Below, piece by piece: positions 1 to 5,950 of a stretch of DNA of 5,950 nt. The DNA lies in contig CALALK010000268.1 in assembly GCA_937923125.1 (NCBI GenBank), forward strand, positions 1-5,950. The letters are read 5' to 3'. Below the pieces are notes generated by a model. The model saw only the letters and a list, made by a program, of their open reading frames with translations, was not told where the DNA came from and did no database searches. The translations under genes and the position numbers were made by a program. This stretch comes from an uncultured Carnobacterium sp. GTDB taxonomy: Bacteria; Bacillota; Bacilli; Lactobacillales; Aerococcaceae. Position 1 is the stretch's first letter, and every line of letters starts with the position of its first letter.

Positions 1-1095
1 ACGCAACGGAAGATTCAATACTTCGAGAAGCATAGCGCGTATACCTTTTACATTATATTTGCAAAATCTTATTGTATTCATGAAAGTCAATGGAGAGAGT
101 ATTTAAAAAAGCTTGAACCGTCTCTAAGTGGATATGGACGTTTATTTTACTTATTTTTCTACCCAATCCAAACGAAAACAGATGCTTTTTATTTGTTAAA
201 TGTGATGATGAAACAAGTCAACATGCGTTCAATTGCTGCTAAAAGTTGTATGTATCATCCGAAATTGCTCAGAGTCATTATGGCTCATGAAATGACTATA
301 GAGGTTGAGCGTAATTACCAACTTTGCATTTTACATGGAACTACTGATAAAATGTTTAGTCAGTGGTTGGTAGAGTCGATTTATCCATTATCGTTTTTAA
401 CGAAAAAGAATCGGTTATTGACGATTGAAGCAGTTGCTCTATTGTACAGGATGAAGGAATGTTTAGAACTAGAACTGACGTCATGTGACAACGTGGAATC
501 TGAGGAGTTTCATCAATATCATTATTTAAAAGGACTTGTGGATAAAGTTATATGGTCGACGCAGTCAAAAGTCGAATCGTTGATAGGGACGTCTTTAAAA
601 GCTGCAGATCGTGATGATGCGATTATTTTATTTGCCTTAAGTAAAACGAGTATAAAACTACGCTTCTCACAGTTCAATAAATTGCTCGAAAAAGATCCAT
701 TGTCGCTAACGGCATTAGAGTACATCGAAAAATCAACTTCGAAAGTGTTTATCGAAGGAACTATTGATTATATTAAAGGTATTGTGCGACCAGAAGTCTA
801 TGACTATATGAAGCAACATTCGACTTTAGTTTTACCTCCTCAGTTCTTCGCACTCTCGAAATGGCACGAGGTCATCTTAAATAAAATGATTCAGTTTCAA
901 CTGATTGATTATGACTATATTTGGCAAGTGCTTCATTTTCCTGACCATCTTGTTCGTTTGAAAGTGATAGAACTGTTAAAAACACTTAACTTATTATGTA
1001 AAAAAGAGGTGCGATTATTCTTATATCCTGTATATAAGGATGAAATGGACCGAGAATTAAAAGATGAATTTGAAAAAATTGTATGGCAACGATAA
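1..1095 (+). CDS. Hypothetical helical protein upstream of uvrC, 5' end outside the window
   Basis: I do not recognise this gene. The frame is open from base 1 to a TAA at 1093-1095, giving 364 residues in the window. The TTG at 193 and the ATGs at 208 and 211 are internal and lack a convincing Shine-Dalgarno, so the true start is probably to the left. The product looks soluble and almost entirely alpha-helical. Leucine-rich amphipathic stretches such as LVRLKVIELLKTLN and LSLTALEYIEKS resemble HEAT-like helical repeats, but that resemblance is weak. Some aromatic-rich stretches near the visible start (GRLFYLFFYP) are too short and interrupted to call membrane helices. There is no signal peptide, metal-binding cluster or nucleotide-binding motif in the visible part. 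The stop lies 20 nt before the uvrC start with no terminator between, so the two are probably co-transcribed. Coding is well supported; function is unknown. Confidence 0.8.
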   Translation, partial: TQRKIQYFEKHSAYTFYIIFAKSYCIHESQWREYLKKLEPSLSGYGRLFYLFFYPIQTKTDAFYLLNVMMKQVNMRSIAAKSCMYHPKLLRVIMAHEMTIEVERNYQLCILHGTTDKMFSQWLVESIYPLSFLTKKNRLLTIEAVALLYRMKECLELELTSCDNVESEEFHQYHYLKGLVDKVIWSTQSKVESLIGTSLKAADRDDAIILFALSKTSIKLRFSQFNKLLEKDPLSLTALEYIEKSTSKVFIEGTIDYIKGIVRPEVYDYMKQHSTLVLPPQFFALSKWHEVILNKMIQFQLIDYDYIWQVLHFPDHLVRLKVIELLKTLNLLCKKEVRLFLYPVYKDEMDRELKDEFEKIVWQR

Positions 1096-1115
1096 TGTTT
1101 AGAAAGGAAGATTGA

Positions 1116-2891
1116 ATGGCAAGTGAATTAATTGAAAGTAAACTAAAGAATCTTCCTGATTTACCAGGTTGTTATATTATGCGAAATGCTAATGACGATA
1201 TTATTTATATCGGAAAGGCGAAAAATCTAAAGAATCGTGTACGGTCTTATTTTAGAGGAGCGCATGATACTAAAACAGAAAAGTTGGTTAGTGAGATTCA
1301 TCATTTTGAGTACATCGTAACGAAGACAAATAAAGAATCTCTCCTACTTGAAATCAACCTGATTAAGAAGTATCAACCATACTACAATATCAAATTAAAG
1401 CAAGGAACGATGTACCCTTATTTGAAGATTACTTCTGAGAAGGATCCGCAATTAGTGATTGCTCATAAGGTTGAAAAAGATGGTGGGATTTATTTTGGAC
1501 CTTATCCAAATGTGACAGCAGCAACAGGAACGCAGCAGCTCATTCAAAAGATTTATCCTCTGCGTAAATGTGGGAAAAATGAAACGAGAGCGTGCTTCTA
1601 CTATCATTTAGGACAGTGTATTGGTTGCTGCGACCATGAGGTTTCAAAAGAAGAGTATGATACACAAATCAAAAAGATTCAACGTTTCTTAAATGGGGAT
1701 GTTAAGACGATTAAGGATGACTTAGCCGAGAAAATGAATGAAGCTTCTGAAAGACTTGATTTTGAAAAAGCGATGGACTATCGTGACCAAATAAAGTACA
1801 TTGAAGCAACCGTCGAAAAACAAAACATTATGAACGCAGATTTCACCAATCGAGATGTGTTCTCTTATGTAGTCGATCGTGGATGGATTTCGATTCAAGT
1901 TTTCTTACTCAGACAGTCGACGATTATTAAACGTGAAGCCGCAATGTTTCCGATATATGACCAGATAGAAGATGAAGTATTATCCTTTATCATTCAGTTT
2001 TATGAGGATCAAAACCACATTCTTCCAAAAGAAATCTTAGTACCTGAAGCGATAGATAAAGAATTGTTATCAGAAACGCTCGGAGTGAAGGTGATGACAC
2101 CGAAACGTGGTTCTAAGAAACGAATGTTAGACCTTGCTACTCAAAATAGTGAGATTTCACTGAATGAAAAATTTAGAAGAGAAGAGCAAAGTCAGCTGAA
2201 GACGAAAGGTGCCTTAGAAGAACTTGCAGAAGCATTAGGGTTAGAGAAGGTATCGGTTATTGAATCGTTTGACCACTCGAATATTCAAGGAACCAATCCA
2301 GTATCGGCGATGGTTGTCTTTAAGGATGGAAAACCAGACCGTAAGAATTATCGAAAGTTTAAAGTGAAGACCGTTATTGGTAGTCATGAGTTTGCTACGA
2401 CACAGGAAGTGATTCGTAGACGCTATTCAAGATTATTAAGGGAAGGTGCCAAACTTCCAGATTTGATCTTAATGGATGGTGGTAAAATCCAAATGAGAGC
2501 TGCTATTGAAGTTTTAGAAGATGAATTAGGTCTTGAGATTGCGGTATGTGGAATGGTGAAGAATGAAAAACACAAAACTGCAACATTACTCTATGGGGAA
2601 GAATATAAAGAAATTGATTTGGATAGAAAAGGGCAAGCGTTCCAACTGATTCAACGTGTGCAGGAGGAAGTTCACAGATTTGCGATTACATTCCATAGAA
2701 AAGTGCGAAGTAAAAATACATTTGCTTCGAAATTGGAAATGATTGATGGTGTCGGCCCGCAAACAAGAAAGAAACTATTGCGGCATTTTAAAACAATAAC
2801 AGCAATGAAACAAGCCAGTCTTGAGGAGCTACAATCTATCGGAATTTCCGAAAGAGTAGCCAGAAATATTCTTGAAGAACTAGGTAAATAA
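1116..2891 (+). CDS. uvrC: UvrABC excinuclease subunit C
   Basis: UvrC makes the 3' and then the 5' incision around damaged bases after UvrA and UvrB mark the site. The 591-residue product is full length for the family. The N-terminal GIY-YIG nuclease domain (about 14-100) has GCYIM at 18-22 and YIGKAKNLKNRVRSYF at 31-46; Y31, R41 and E79 are the expected catalytic residues. Cysteines 152, 160, 168 and 172 match the Fe-S cluster region of UvrC. A UVR motif for UvrB contact lies at about 199-234. The RNase H-like nuclease that makes the 5' cut carries FDHSN with D386, MDGG with D454 and EVHRF with H520, the likely D-D-H triad. A double helix-hairpin-helix DNA-binding region covers about 540-589 (IDGVGPQTRKKLL). 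The ATG has AAAGGAAG at 1103-1110 just upstream. The gene is probably transcribed with the unknown gene before it and ends at the hairpin at 2906. All key residues are present. Confidence 0.98.
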   Translation: MASELIESKLKNLPDLPGCYIMRNANDDIIYIGKAKNLKNRVRSYFRGAHDTKTEKLVSEIHHFEYIVTKTNKESLLLEINLIKKYQPYYNIKLKQGTMYPYLKITSEKDPQLVIAHKVEKDGGIYFGPYPNVTAATGTQQLIQKIYPLRKCGKNETRACFYYHLGQCIGCCDHEVSKEEYDTQIKKIQRFLNGDVKTIKDDLAEKMNEASERLDFEKAMDYRDQIKYIEATVEKQNIMNADFTNRDVFSYVVDRGWISIQVFLLRQSTIIKREAAMFPIYDQIEDEVLSFIIQFYEDQNHILPKEILVPEAIDKELLSETLGVKVMTPKRGSKKRMLDLATQNSEISLNEKFRREEQSQLKTKGALEELAEALGLEKVSVIESFDHSNIQGTNPVSAMVVFKDGKPDRKNYRKFKVKTVIGSHEFATTQEVIRRRYSRLLREGAKLPDLILMDGGKIQMRAAIEVLEDELGLEIAVCGMVKNEKHKTATLLYGEEYKEIDLDRKGQAFQLIQRVQEEVHRFAITFHRKVRSKNTFASKLEMIDGVGPQTRKKLLRHFKTITAMKQASLEELQSIGISERVARNILEELGK

Positions 2892-2905
2892 CTATATATT
2901 ATTTC

Positions 2906-2945
2906 AAAATGAAACAGGTTGTAAAATCTGTTTCATTTTTATTTT
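2906..2945 (+). terminator. Intrinsic terminator after uvrC
   Basis: A perfect 12-bp inverted repeat, AAAATGAAACAG at 2906-2917 and CTGTTTCATTTT at 2928-2939, encloses a 10-nt loop and runs into a T-rich tail. It sits 14 nt after the uvrC stop. Only three of the twelve pairs are G-C, so the hairpin is weaker than the one after the permease gene. It probably separates the uvrC unit from the transporter unit. Confidence 0.85.
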
Positions 2946-2964
2946 ATTTTCCAAGCTTTATTCA

Positions 2965-2993
2965 TTGTGTTTTAAAGGGGAGTATGGTATCGT
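2965..2993 (+). promoter_or_regulatory. Weak candidate promoter for the amino-acid transporter genes
   Basis: TTGTGT at 2965-2970 and TATCGT at 2988-2993 are 17 bp apart, and a TG at 2985-2986 gives an extended -10 (TGGTATCGT). Both hexamers match the consensus poorly (3 and 4 of 6). The position is right, between the uvrC terminator and the binding-protein start, with a predicted transcript start near 3000. Some promoter is needed here because the unit follows a terminator. The short leader of about 30 nt leaves no room for a riboswitch or T-box. I see no clear operator dyad. Confidence 0.35.
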
Positions 2994-3016
2994 TCACTAT
3001 GTTGAAAAAATAAACA

Positions 3017-3024
3017 AAAGGTGG
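3017..3024 (+). promoter_or_regulatory. Ribosome binding site that fixes the binding-protein start
   Basis: AAAGGTGG lies 8 nt before the ATG at 3033. The in-frame GTG at 3021 is part of this ribosome binding site and cannot sensibly be the start. Starting at 3033 also gives a normal lipoprotein signal peptide beginning MKKW. Confidence 0.85.
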
Positions 3025-3032
3025 TTAAACCA

Positions 3033-3908
3033 ATGAAAAAATGGATGAAAGCTGGTTTCGTTGCTGTGGCTACATTATTAGCAGCATGCGGAGCAAACAC
3101 TACTAAAACACAAGAAACAACTGTATCAGTTTCAGAAGCGCAAGCGAACTGGGACAAAATTGTTGAATCAGGTGTCATTAAAGTATCAACTGCAGGTACT
3201 TTATATCCACAATCATTCCATAATGATAAGAACGAATTAACTGGTTATGATGTGGAAATTATGAAGGAAGTTGCGAAACGCTTAAACCTTAAAGTTGAAT
3301 TTACTGAAATGGGTGTAGATGGAATGTTGACTGCTTTAGATAGTGGGATGACAGATATCGCAAACTATTCAATTGAAGAAGGTGCGAAAAACTTCGATGC
3401 ATACTTACACACTACACCACATAAATACTCATTTACTTCGATGGTAGTTCGTGGAAGCGACAATTCAGGAATTCATTCTTGGGAAGATGTAAAAGGTAAA
3501 AAAGCTGCAGGTGCTGCAAGTACAAACTACATGAAGATTGCTAAAAAACTTGGTGCTGAATTAGTGGTTTATGACAACGTAACGAATGACGTATATATGT
3601 CTGATTTAGTAAACGGACGTACAGACGTAATCATTAACGATTATTACTTACAATCAATTGCAGTTGCTTTTGCTAAAGATAAATACGACATCAAGATTAA
3701 TGAAGGTGTATATGCAAATCCATATAGCTCAAGTTTCTCAATTTCACTAAACAACACTGTATTACGTGATAAGTTCAATGAAGCAATGGATGCGATGAAG
3801 AAAGACGGAACATTGAAAAAGATTTCTGAGCAATTCTTCGCAGGACAAGACGTAACAGAGCCTAAAGACTTCAAAACAGAAAAAATCGATATTTCAGATG
3901 TAGAGTAA
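3033..3908 (+). CDS. Amino-acid ABC transporter substrate-binding lipoprotein (family 3)
   Basis: Extracellular lipid-anchored receptor that should deliver an amino acid or similar solute to the permease encoded next to it. The 291-residue product starts with a type II signal peptide: basic MKKWMK, a hydrophobic stretch, and lipobox LAAC with lipidated C19. A linker rich in Thr and Ser follows. The SBP_bac_3 fold spans about 47-270. The family signature is complete at 71-84 (GYDVEIMKEVAKRL), with VIKVSTAGTLYP before it (48-59), MLTALDSGMTDIA at 98-110, and DLVNGRTDVIIND in lobe 2 (191-203). The sequence most resembles the TcyA/YckB-like cystine or polar amino-acid receptors of Bacilli, but the ligand cannot be assigned. 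One oddity: the stretch SIEEGAKNFD at 113-122 has no arginine where most family members have ER or KR, the residue that normally holds the ligand carboxylate. The permease gene begins 1 nt after the stop. Confidence 0.95.
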   Translation: MKKWMKAGFVAVATLLAACGANTTKTQETTVSVSEAQANWDKIVESGVIKVSTAGTLYPQSFHNDKNELTGYDVEIMKEVAKRLNLKVEFTEMGVDGMLTALDSGMTDIANYSIEEGAKNFDAYLHTTPHKYSFTSMVVRGSDNSGIHSWEDVKGKKAAGAASTNYMKIAKKLGAELVVYDNVTNDVYMSDLVNGRTDVIINDYYLQSIAVAFAKDKYDIKINEGVYANPYSSSFSISLNNTVLRDKFNEAMDAMKKDGTLKKISEQFFAGQDVTEPKDFKTEKIDISDVE

Positions 3909-3909
3909 T

Positions 3910-4569
3910 ATGCTAAATAAAATCTTCGATATCAATATTGCAATTAATAACTTTTGGTTTATCCTTAGTGGTTTAGGATATACATTAGGAGTTGCATTAA
4001 CAAGTTTTGTTTTCGGAACTGCTTTAGGATTTATTCTCGTGTTAATGAGACGTTCTAGATTCCGTGTATTACGATGGATTGCGACATTTCATGTATCCTT
4101 TATGCGTGGCACACCAACACTAGTATTTTTATTCTTACTATATTTTGGTTTACCATTCTTAAAAATAACGTTACCAGCTTTAGTCTGTGCGCTACTTTGC
4201 TTTAGTATTGCAAGTAGTGCCTATATTTCTGAAGTATTGCGTTCGGCAATGGATGCTGTAGATAGTGGTCAATGGGAAGCGGCGATGTCTCTTGGGATGA
4301 GTTATCGTCAAACGTTACAAAAGGTAATCGTTCCTCAGGCATTTCGAATTGCGATACCGCCATTAAGTAATGTGTTACTGGATATGATTAAAGGATCGTC
4401 TCTTGTTGCGATGATTTCACTACCTGACATTTTCCAAAATGCGAAAATTGTGGGTGGACGTGAACAAAACTATATGACGGTTTATATTTTAGTAGCGATT
4501 ATTTACTGGGTGATTTGTTTGCTTTTCGAGCAAGGTCAACGATATTTGGAAAAGAAAATGGCACTTTAA
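3910..4569 (+). CDS. Amino-acid ABC transporter permease (HisM/GlnP type)
   Basis: Integral membrane subunit of an amino-acid importer, expected to form a dimeric channel in the cytoplasmic membrane. The 219 residues are a normal length. Hydrophobic segments lie at about 16-46, 69-86, 88-108, 147-171 and 188-206. The conserved RGTPT (66-70) and the cytoplasmic EAA loop at 123-152 (EAA, G129, then VIVP at 139-142, QAF, IPPL) are intact; this loop docks onto the ATPase. The start is 1 nt after the binding-protein stop and has no clear Shine-Dalgarno, so translation is probably coupled to the upstream gene. No ATP-binding subunit gene follows: the next thing is a terminator. The ATPase must therefore come from elsewhere in the genome, or be shared with another transporter. 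Confidence 0.96.
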   Translation: MLNKIFDINIAINNFWFILSGLGYTLGVALTSFVFGTALGFILVLMRRSRFRVLRWIATFHVSFMRGTPTLVFLFLLYFGLPFLKITLPALVCALLCFSIASSAYISEVLRSAMDAVDSGQWEAAMSLGMSYRQTLQKVIVPQAFRIAIPPLSNVLLDMIKGSSLVAMISLPDIFQNAKIVGGREQNYMTVYILVAIIYWVICLLFEQGQRYLEKKMAL

Positions 4570-4580
4570 TAGAAATTCGT

Positions 4581-4614
4581 AAAGAGAACTGTGTAAGAGC
4601 AGTTCTCTTTTTTT
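4581..4614 (+). terminator. Strong intrinsic terminator after the permease gene
   Basis: A perfect 11-bp inverted repeat, AAAGAGAACTG at 4581-4591 and CAGTTCTCTTT at 4600-4610, has an 8-nt loop and runs directly into seven T (4608-4614). It begins 11 nt after the permease stop. It closes the transporter operon after only two genes. Confidence 0.93.
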
Positions 4615-4633
4615 ATAAAAACGTTGAAACTAT

Positions 4634-4662
4634 TTGAAGTATAGCCGTTTCTTCGATAAAAT
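4634..4662 (+). promoter_or_regulatory. Vegetative promoter for the helicase gene
   Basis: TTGAAG at 4634-4639 and TAAAAT at 4657-4662 are separated by 17 bp, a good match to the sigma-A consensus. The predicted transcript start is near 4669, giving a leader of about 35 nt. The promoter lies just after the strong terminator, so the helicase unit is probably transcribed independently of the transporter. The leader holds no obvious long structured element. Confidence 0.65.
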
Positions 4663-4704
4663 GAATAGGACTCAAAAGAACAATGGTTATCGGAAAGGAA
4701 ACTT

Positions 4705-5892
4705 ATGAATACAAAGACTATTTGGGAGCAACATGGCTTCCACACATTAACACCGATACAAGAAAAGACACAAGAACTGATCAAAGAAGGAACAGATGTT
4801 GTAGCCATCTCACCAACAGGTACGGGGAAAACTTTAGCCTATGTCGTTCCTATTTTGGAAAGAGTAAAGGCTGATAAAACACTGCAAGCTTTAATTGTGG
4901 CACCTTCACAAGAATTAGCACAACAAATCGGAACTGTTATTAGAGAATGGAAAACACAGGAAATCCGTGTGCAAGTTTTAGCAGGTGGGGCAAATGTTAA
5001 GAGACAAGTTGAAAAGCTGAAGGAAAAACCAGAAATCGTTGTAGGAACACCTGGACGATTACTAGAACTTTCTAAACTACGTAAATTAAAGTTACACCAA
5101 ATAGAACTGCTTGTATTAGATGAGGCAGATTATTTACTCGATCCTGAGCAATTGAATAACACAAGAGAACTTGTGAAGAAGCTTCCTTCTGAAAGACAAG
5201 TGCTTTGTTTCTCTGCGACAAAGAATAAGAACTTAGAAGAAGTAAGTAAATGGATTAATATTTTGCCAACCTTTGTTGAAGTGACTGAGGGAAATGGAAC
5301 GCATTCGAATGTCACTCATGGATATATCGAGTGTCCTACAAGAAAACGGGATGAAGTATTAAGAAAGTTAGCTTTCTCTGAAAATGCGAACCAAGCATTA
5401 GTTTTCGTTAATTCGATTGCAAATGCTGCATTGCTCGGTGAAAAGTTGGCGTATCATCAAGTACCAGTTGCACTTCTTTCAAGTGATGCTCATCAAACAG
5501 AACGAAAGAAAGCGATCGACCAATTTAAGAAGGGACAAATTCCTTTCTTATTAAGTACGGATGTAGCGCAACGTGGTCTTGACATTGAAGATTTACCAAT
5601 CGTCATTCATTATGATATTGCAGATTCTACGGAGCAATATACCCACCGTTCTGGACGTACAGGACGTATGGGGAAAGAAGGCCTTGTTCTTAGTCTAGTG
5701 AACGATCGTGAACTTAGAGATTTAAAGAAGGTTGCAGGAAAACATAAACTTGTTCAGTTTGAACTGTATGCAGGGCAATTAAAACCAGTTACACAATCAA
5801 AGAGAAAAGAACCAACTGATAAGAAACCAATACAGAAACGAAAGAAGGGAAACAAGAATGGAAATCATCGAGGATTTAAAAAGTCAAATTAG
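4705..5892 (+). CDS. DEAD-box ATP-dependent RNA helicase, YfmL-like
   Basis: Unwinds or remodels short RNA duplexes using ATP; Bacillus YfmL-type enzymes are linked to ribosome assembly and growth in the cold. The 395-residue product has two RecA-like domains and a basic tail. Visible motifs in order: Q motif GFHTLTPIQ (11-19), motif I SPTGTGKT (36-43), motif Ia PSQELAQQ (67-74), GG (94-95), motif Ib TPGR (115-118), motif II DEAD (139-142), motif III SAT (170-172), motif IV LVFVNS (232-237), motif V STDVAQRGLDI (284-294) and motif VI HRSGRTGR (314-321). The stretch GGANVKRQVEKLK (94-106) resembles B. subtilis YfmL as I remember it, more than CshA or DeaD. The tail, about 360-395, is rich in Lys, Arg and Asn, a likely RNA-binding extension. 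The ATG has AAAGGAA at 4694-4700. Catalytic residues are intact. The family is certain; the YfmL subgroup is likely but recalled rather than tested. Confidence 0.95.
   Translation: MNTKTIWEQHGFHTLTPIQEKTQELIKEGTDVVAISPTGTGKTLAYVVPILERVKADKTLQALIVAPSQELAQQIGTVIREWKTQEIRVQVLAGGANVKRQVEKLKEKPEIVVGTPGRLLELSKLRKLKLHQIELLVLDEADYLLDPEQLNNTRELVKKLPSERQVLCFSATKNKNLEEVSKWINILPTFVEVTEGNGTHSNVTHGYIECPTRKRDEVLRKLAFSENANQALVFVNSIANAALLGEKLAYHQVPVALLSSDAHQTERKKAIDQFKKGQIPFLLSTDVAQRGLDIEDLPIVIHYDIADSTEQYTHRSGRTGRMGKEGLVLSLVNDRELRDLKKVAGKHKLVQFELYAGQLKPVTQSKRKEPTDKKPIQKRKKGNKNGNHRGFKKSN
5844..5850 (+). promoter_or_regulatory. Ribosome binding site inside the helicase tail, for the downstream gene
   Basis: GAAGGGA lies 7 nt before an ATG at 5858, within the codons for the helicase's basic tail. 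It supports the call of an overlapping downstream gene. Lys/Arg-rich coding sequence also yields purine runs by chance, so the site is suggestive rather than proof. Confidence 0.55.
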
Positions 5893-5950
5893 TTTTTTTG
5901 GATTCGGAATGACGAATGCTGATAGCTTAGTGGCTTTAGAAAAAGAAGAG
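5858..5950 (+). CDS. Start of an unidentified gene overlapping the helicase, 3' end outside the window
   Basis: An ATG at 5858 opens a frame that stays open to the window edge (31 codons). The product begins MEIIEDLKSQISFFGFGMTN and continues with an acidic helix-like stretch. It overlaps the last 35 nt of the helicase gene in a different frame and has a well-placed Shine-Dalgarno at 5844-5850. The sequence past the helicase stop continues in this frame without another start that fits better; the ATG at 5909 in the same frame has no good ribosome binding site. I do not recognise the protein from this fragment. The arrangement suggests co-transcription and coupled translation with the helicase. 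Confidence 0.6.
   Translation, partial: MEIIEDLKSQISFFGFGMTNADSLVALEKEE

Noticed and set aside
193..213. TTG or ATG start near the left edge for the gene before uvrC
   Set aside because: The frame is open all the way to base 1 with protein-like sequence, and no Shine-Dalgarno precedes these codons, so the gene most likely begins outside the window.
522..725. Minus-strand open frames (522-725, 2972-3178, 3644-3874, 4566-4808, 5130-5315)
   Set aside because: All are short, mostly antisense to well-supported genes, and show low-complexity Ser/Phe/Cys-rich products typical of reverse-complement shadows. The one at 4566-4808 also crosses a terminator and a promoter.
1025..1041. Small inverted repeat and TATATA stretch near the end of the gene before uvrC, as an internal uvrC promoter
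   Set aside because: No matching -35 hexamer lies 16-18 bp upstream, and the repeat has only 5-bp arms inside coding sequence.
3021..3032. GTG start 12 nt upstream of the binding-protein ATG
   Set aside because: The GTG is part of the AAAGGTGG ribosome binding site, has no site of its own upstream, and would add MVKP before a normal signal peptide.
4683..4874. 63-codon plus-strand frame overlapping the helicase start
   Set aside because: It overlaps the helicase coding sequence in another frame, lacks a good ribosome binding site, and its product has no protein-like pattern.
5876..5899. A-rich then T-rich stretch at the helicase stop as a terminator
   Set aside because: Any stem would be short and made only of A-T pairs, and the run lies inside the apparent downstream coding frame.

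Overview
The window is low-GC, densely packed, plus-strand chromosomal DNA. Shine-Dalgarno sequences of the AAAGGAGG type, short intergenic gaps, U-tailed hairpin terminators, a type II lipoprotein signal peptide and a YfmL-like helicase all point to Bacillota, class Bacilli, probably Lactobacillales. The species cannot be named from this sequence alone. No mobile element, RNA gene, CRISPR array or obvious foreign island is visible.

Layout. Positions 1-1095 hold the 3' part of an unrecognised, apparently all-helical protein gene that is open from the first base. It lies 20 nt before uvrC (1116-2891), which encodes the incision subunit of UvrABC nucleotide excision repair. A perfect 12-bp hairpin with a U-rich tail closes this unit. 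Next comes a two-gene amino-acid ABC importer module: a lipoprotein substrate-binding protein (3033-3908) and, 1 nt later, a HisM-type permease (3910-4569). It has a weak candidate promoter and ends in a strong intrinsic terminator. A YfmL-like DEAD-box RNA helicase (4705-5892) follows with its own good promoter. A further gene starts at 5858 inside the helicase's basic-tail coding sequence and runs off the right edge.

How the genes work together. There are three separate transcription units: DNA repair with an unknown partner, amino-acid uptake, and RNA helicase with an unknown partner. The uptake module is the least ordinary. It has no ATPase gene although both of its ends lie inside the window, and the binding protein appears to lack the arginine that usually binds the amino-acid carboxylate in this family.

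I see no convincing new defence or mobile system. This is mostly housekeeping DNA with a few points worth checking.
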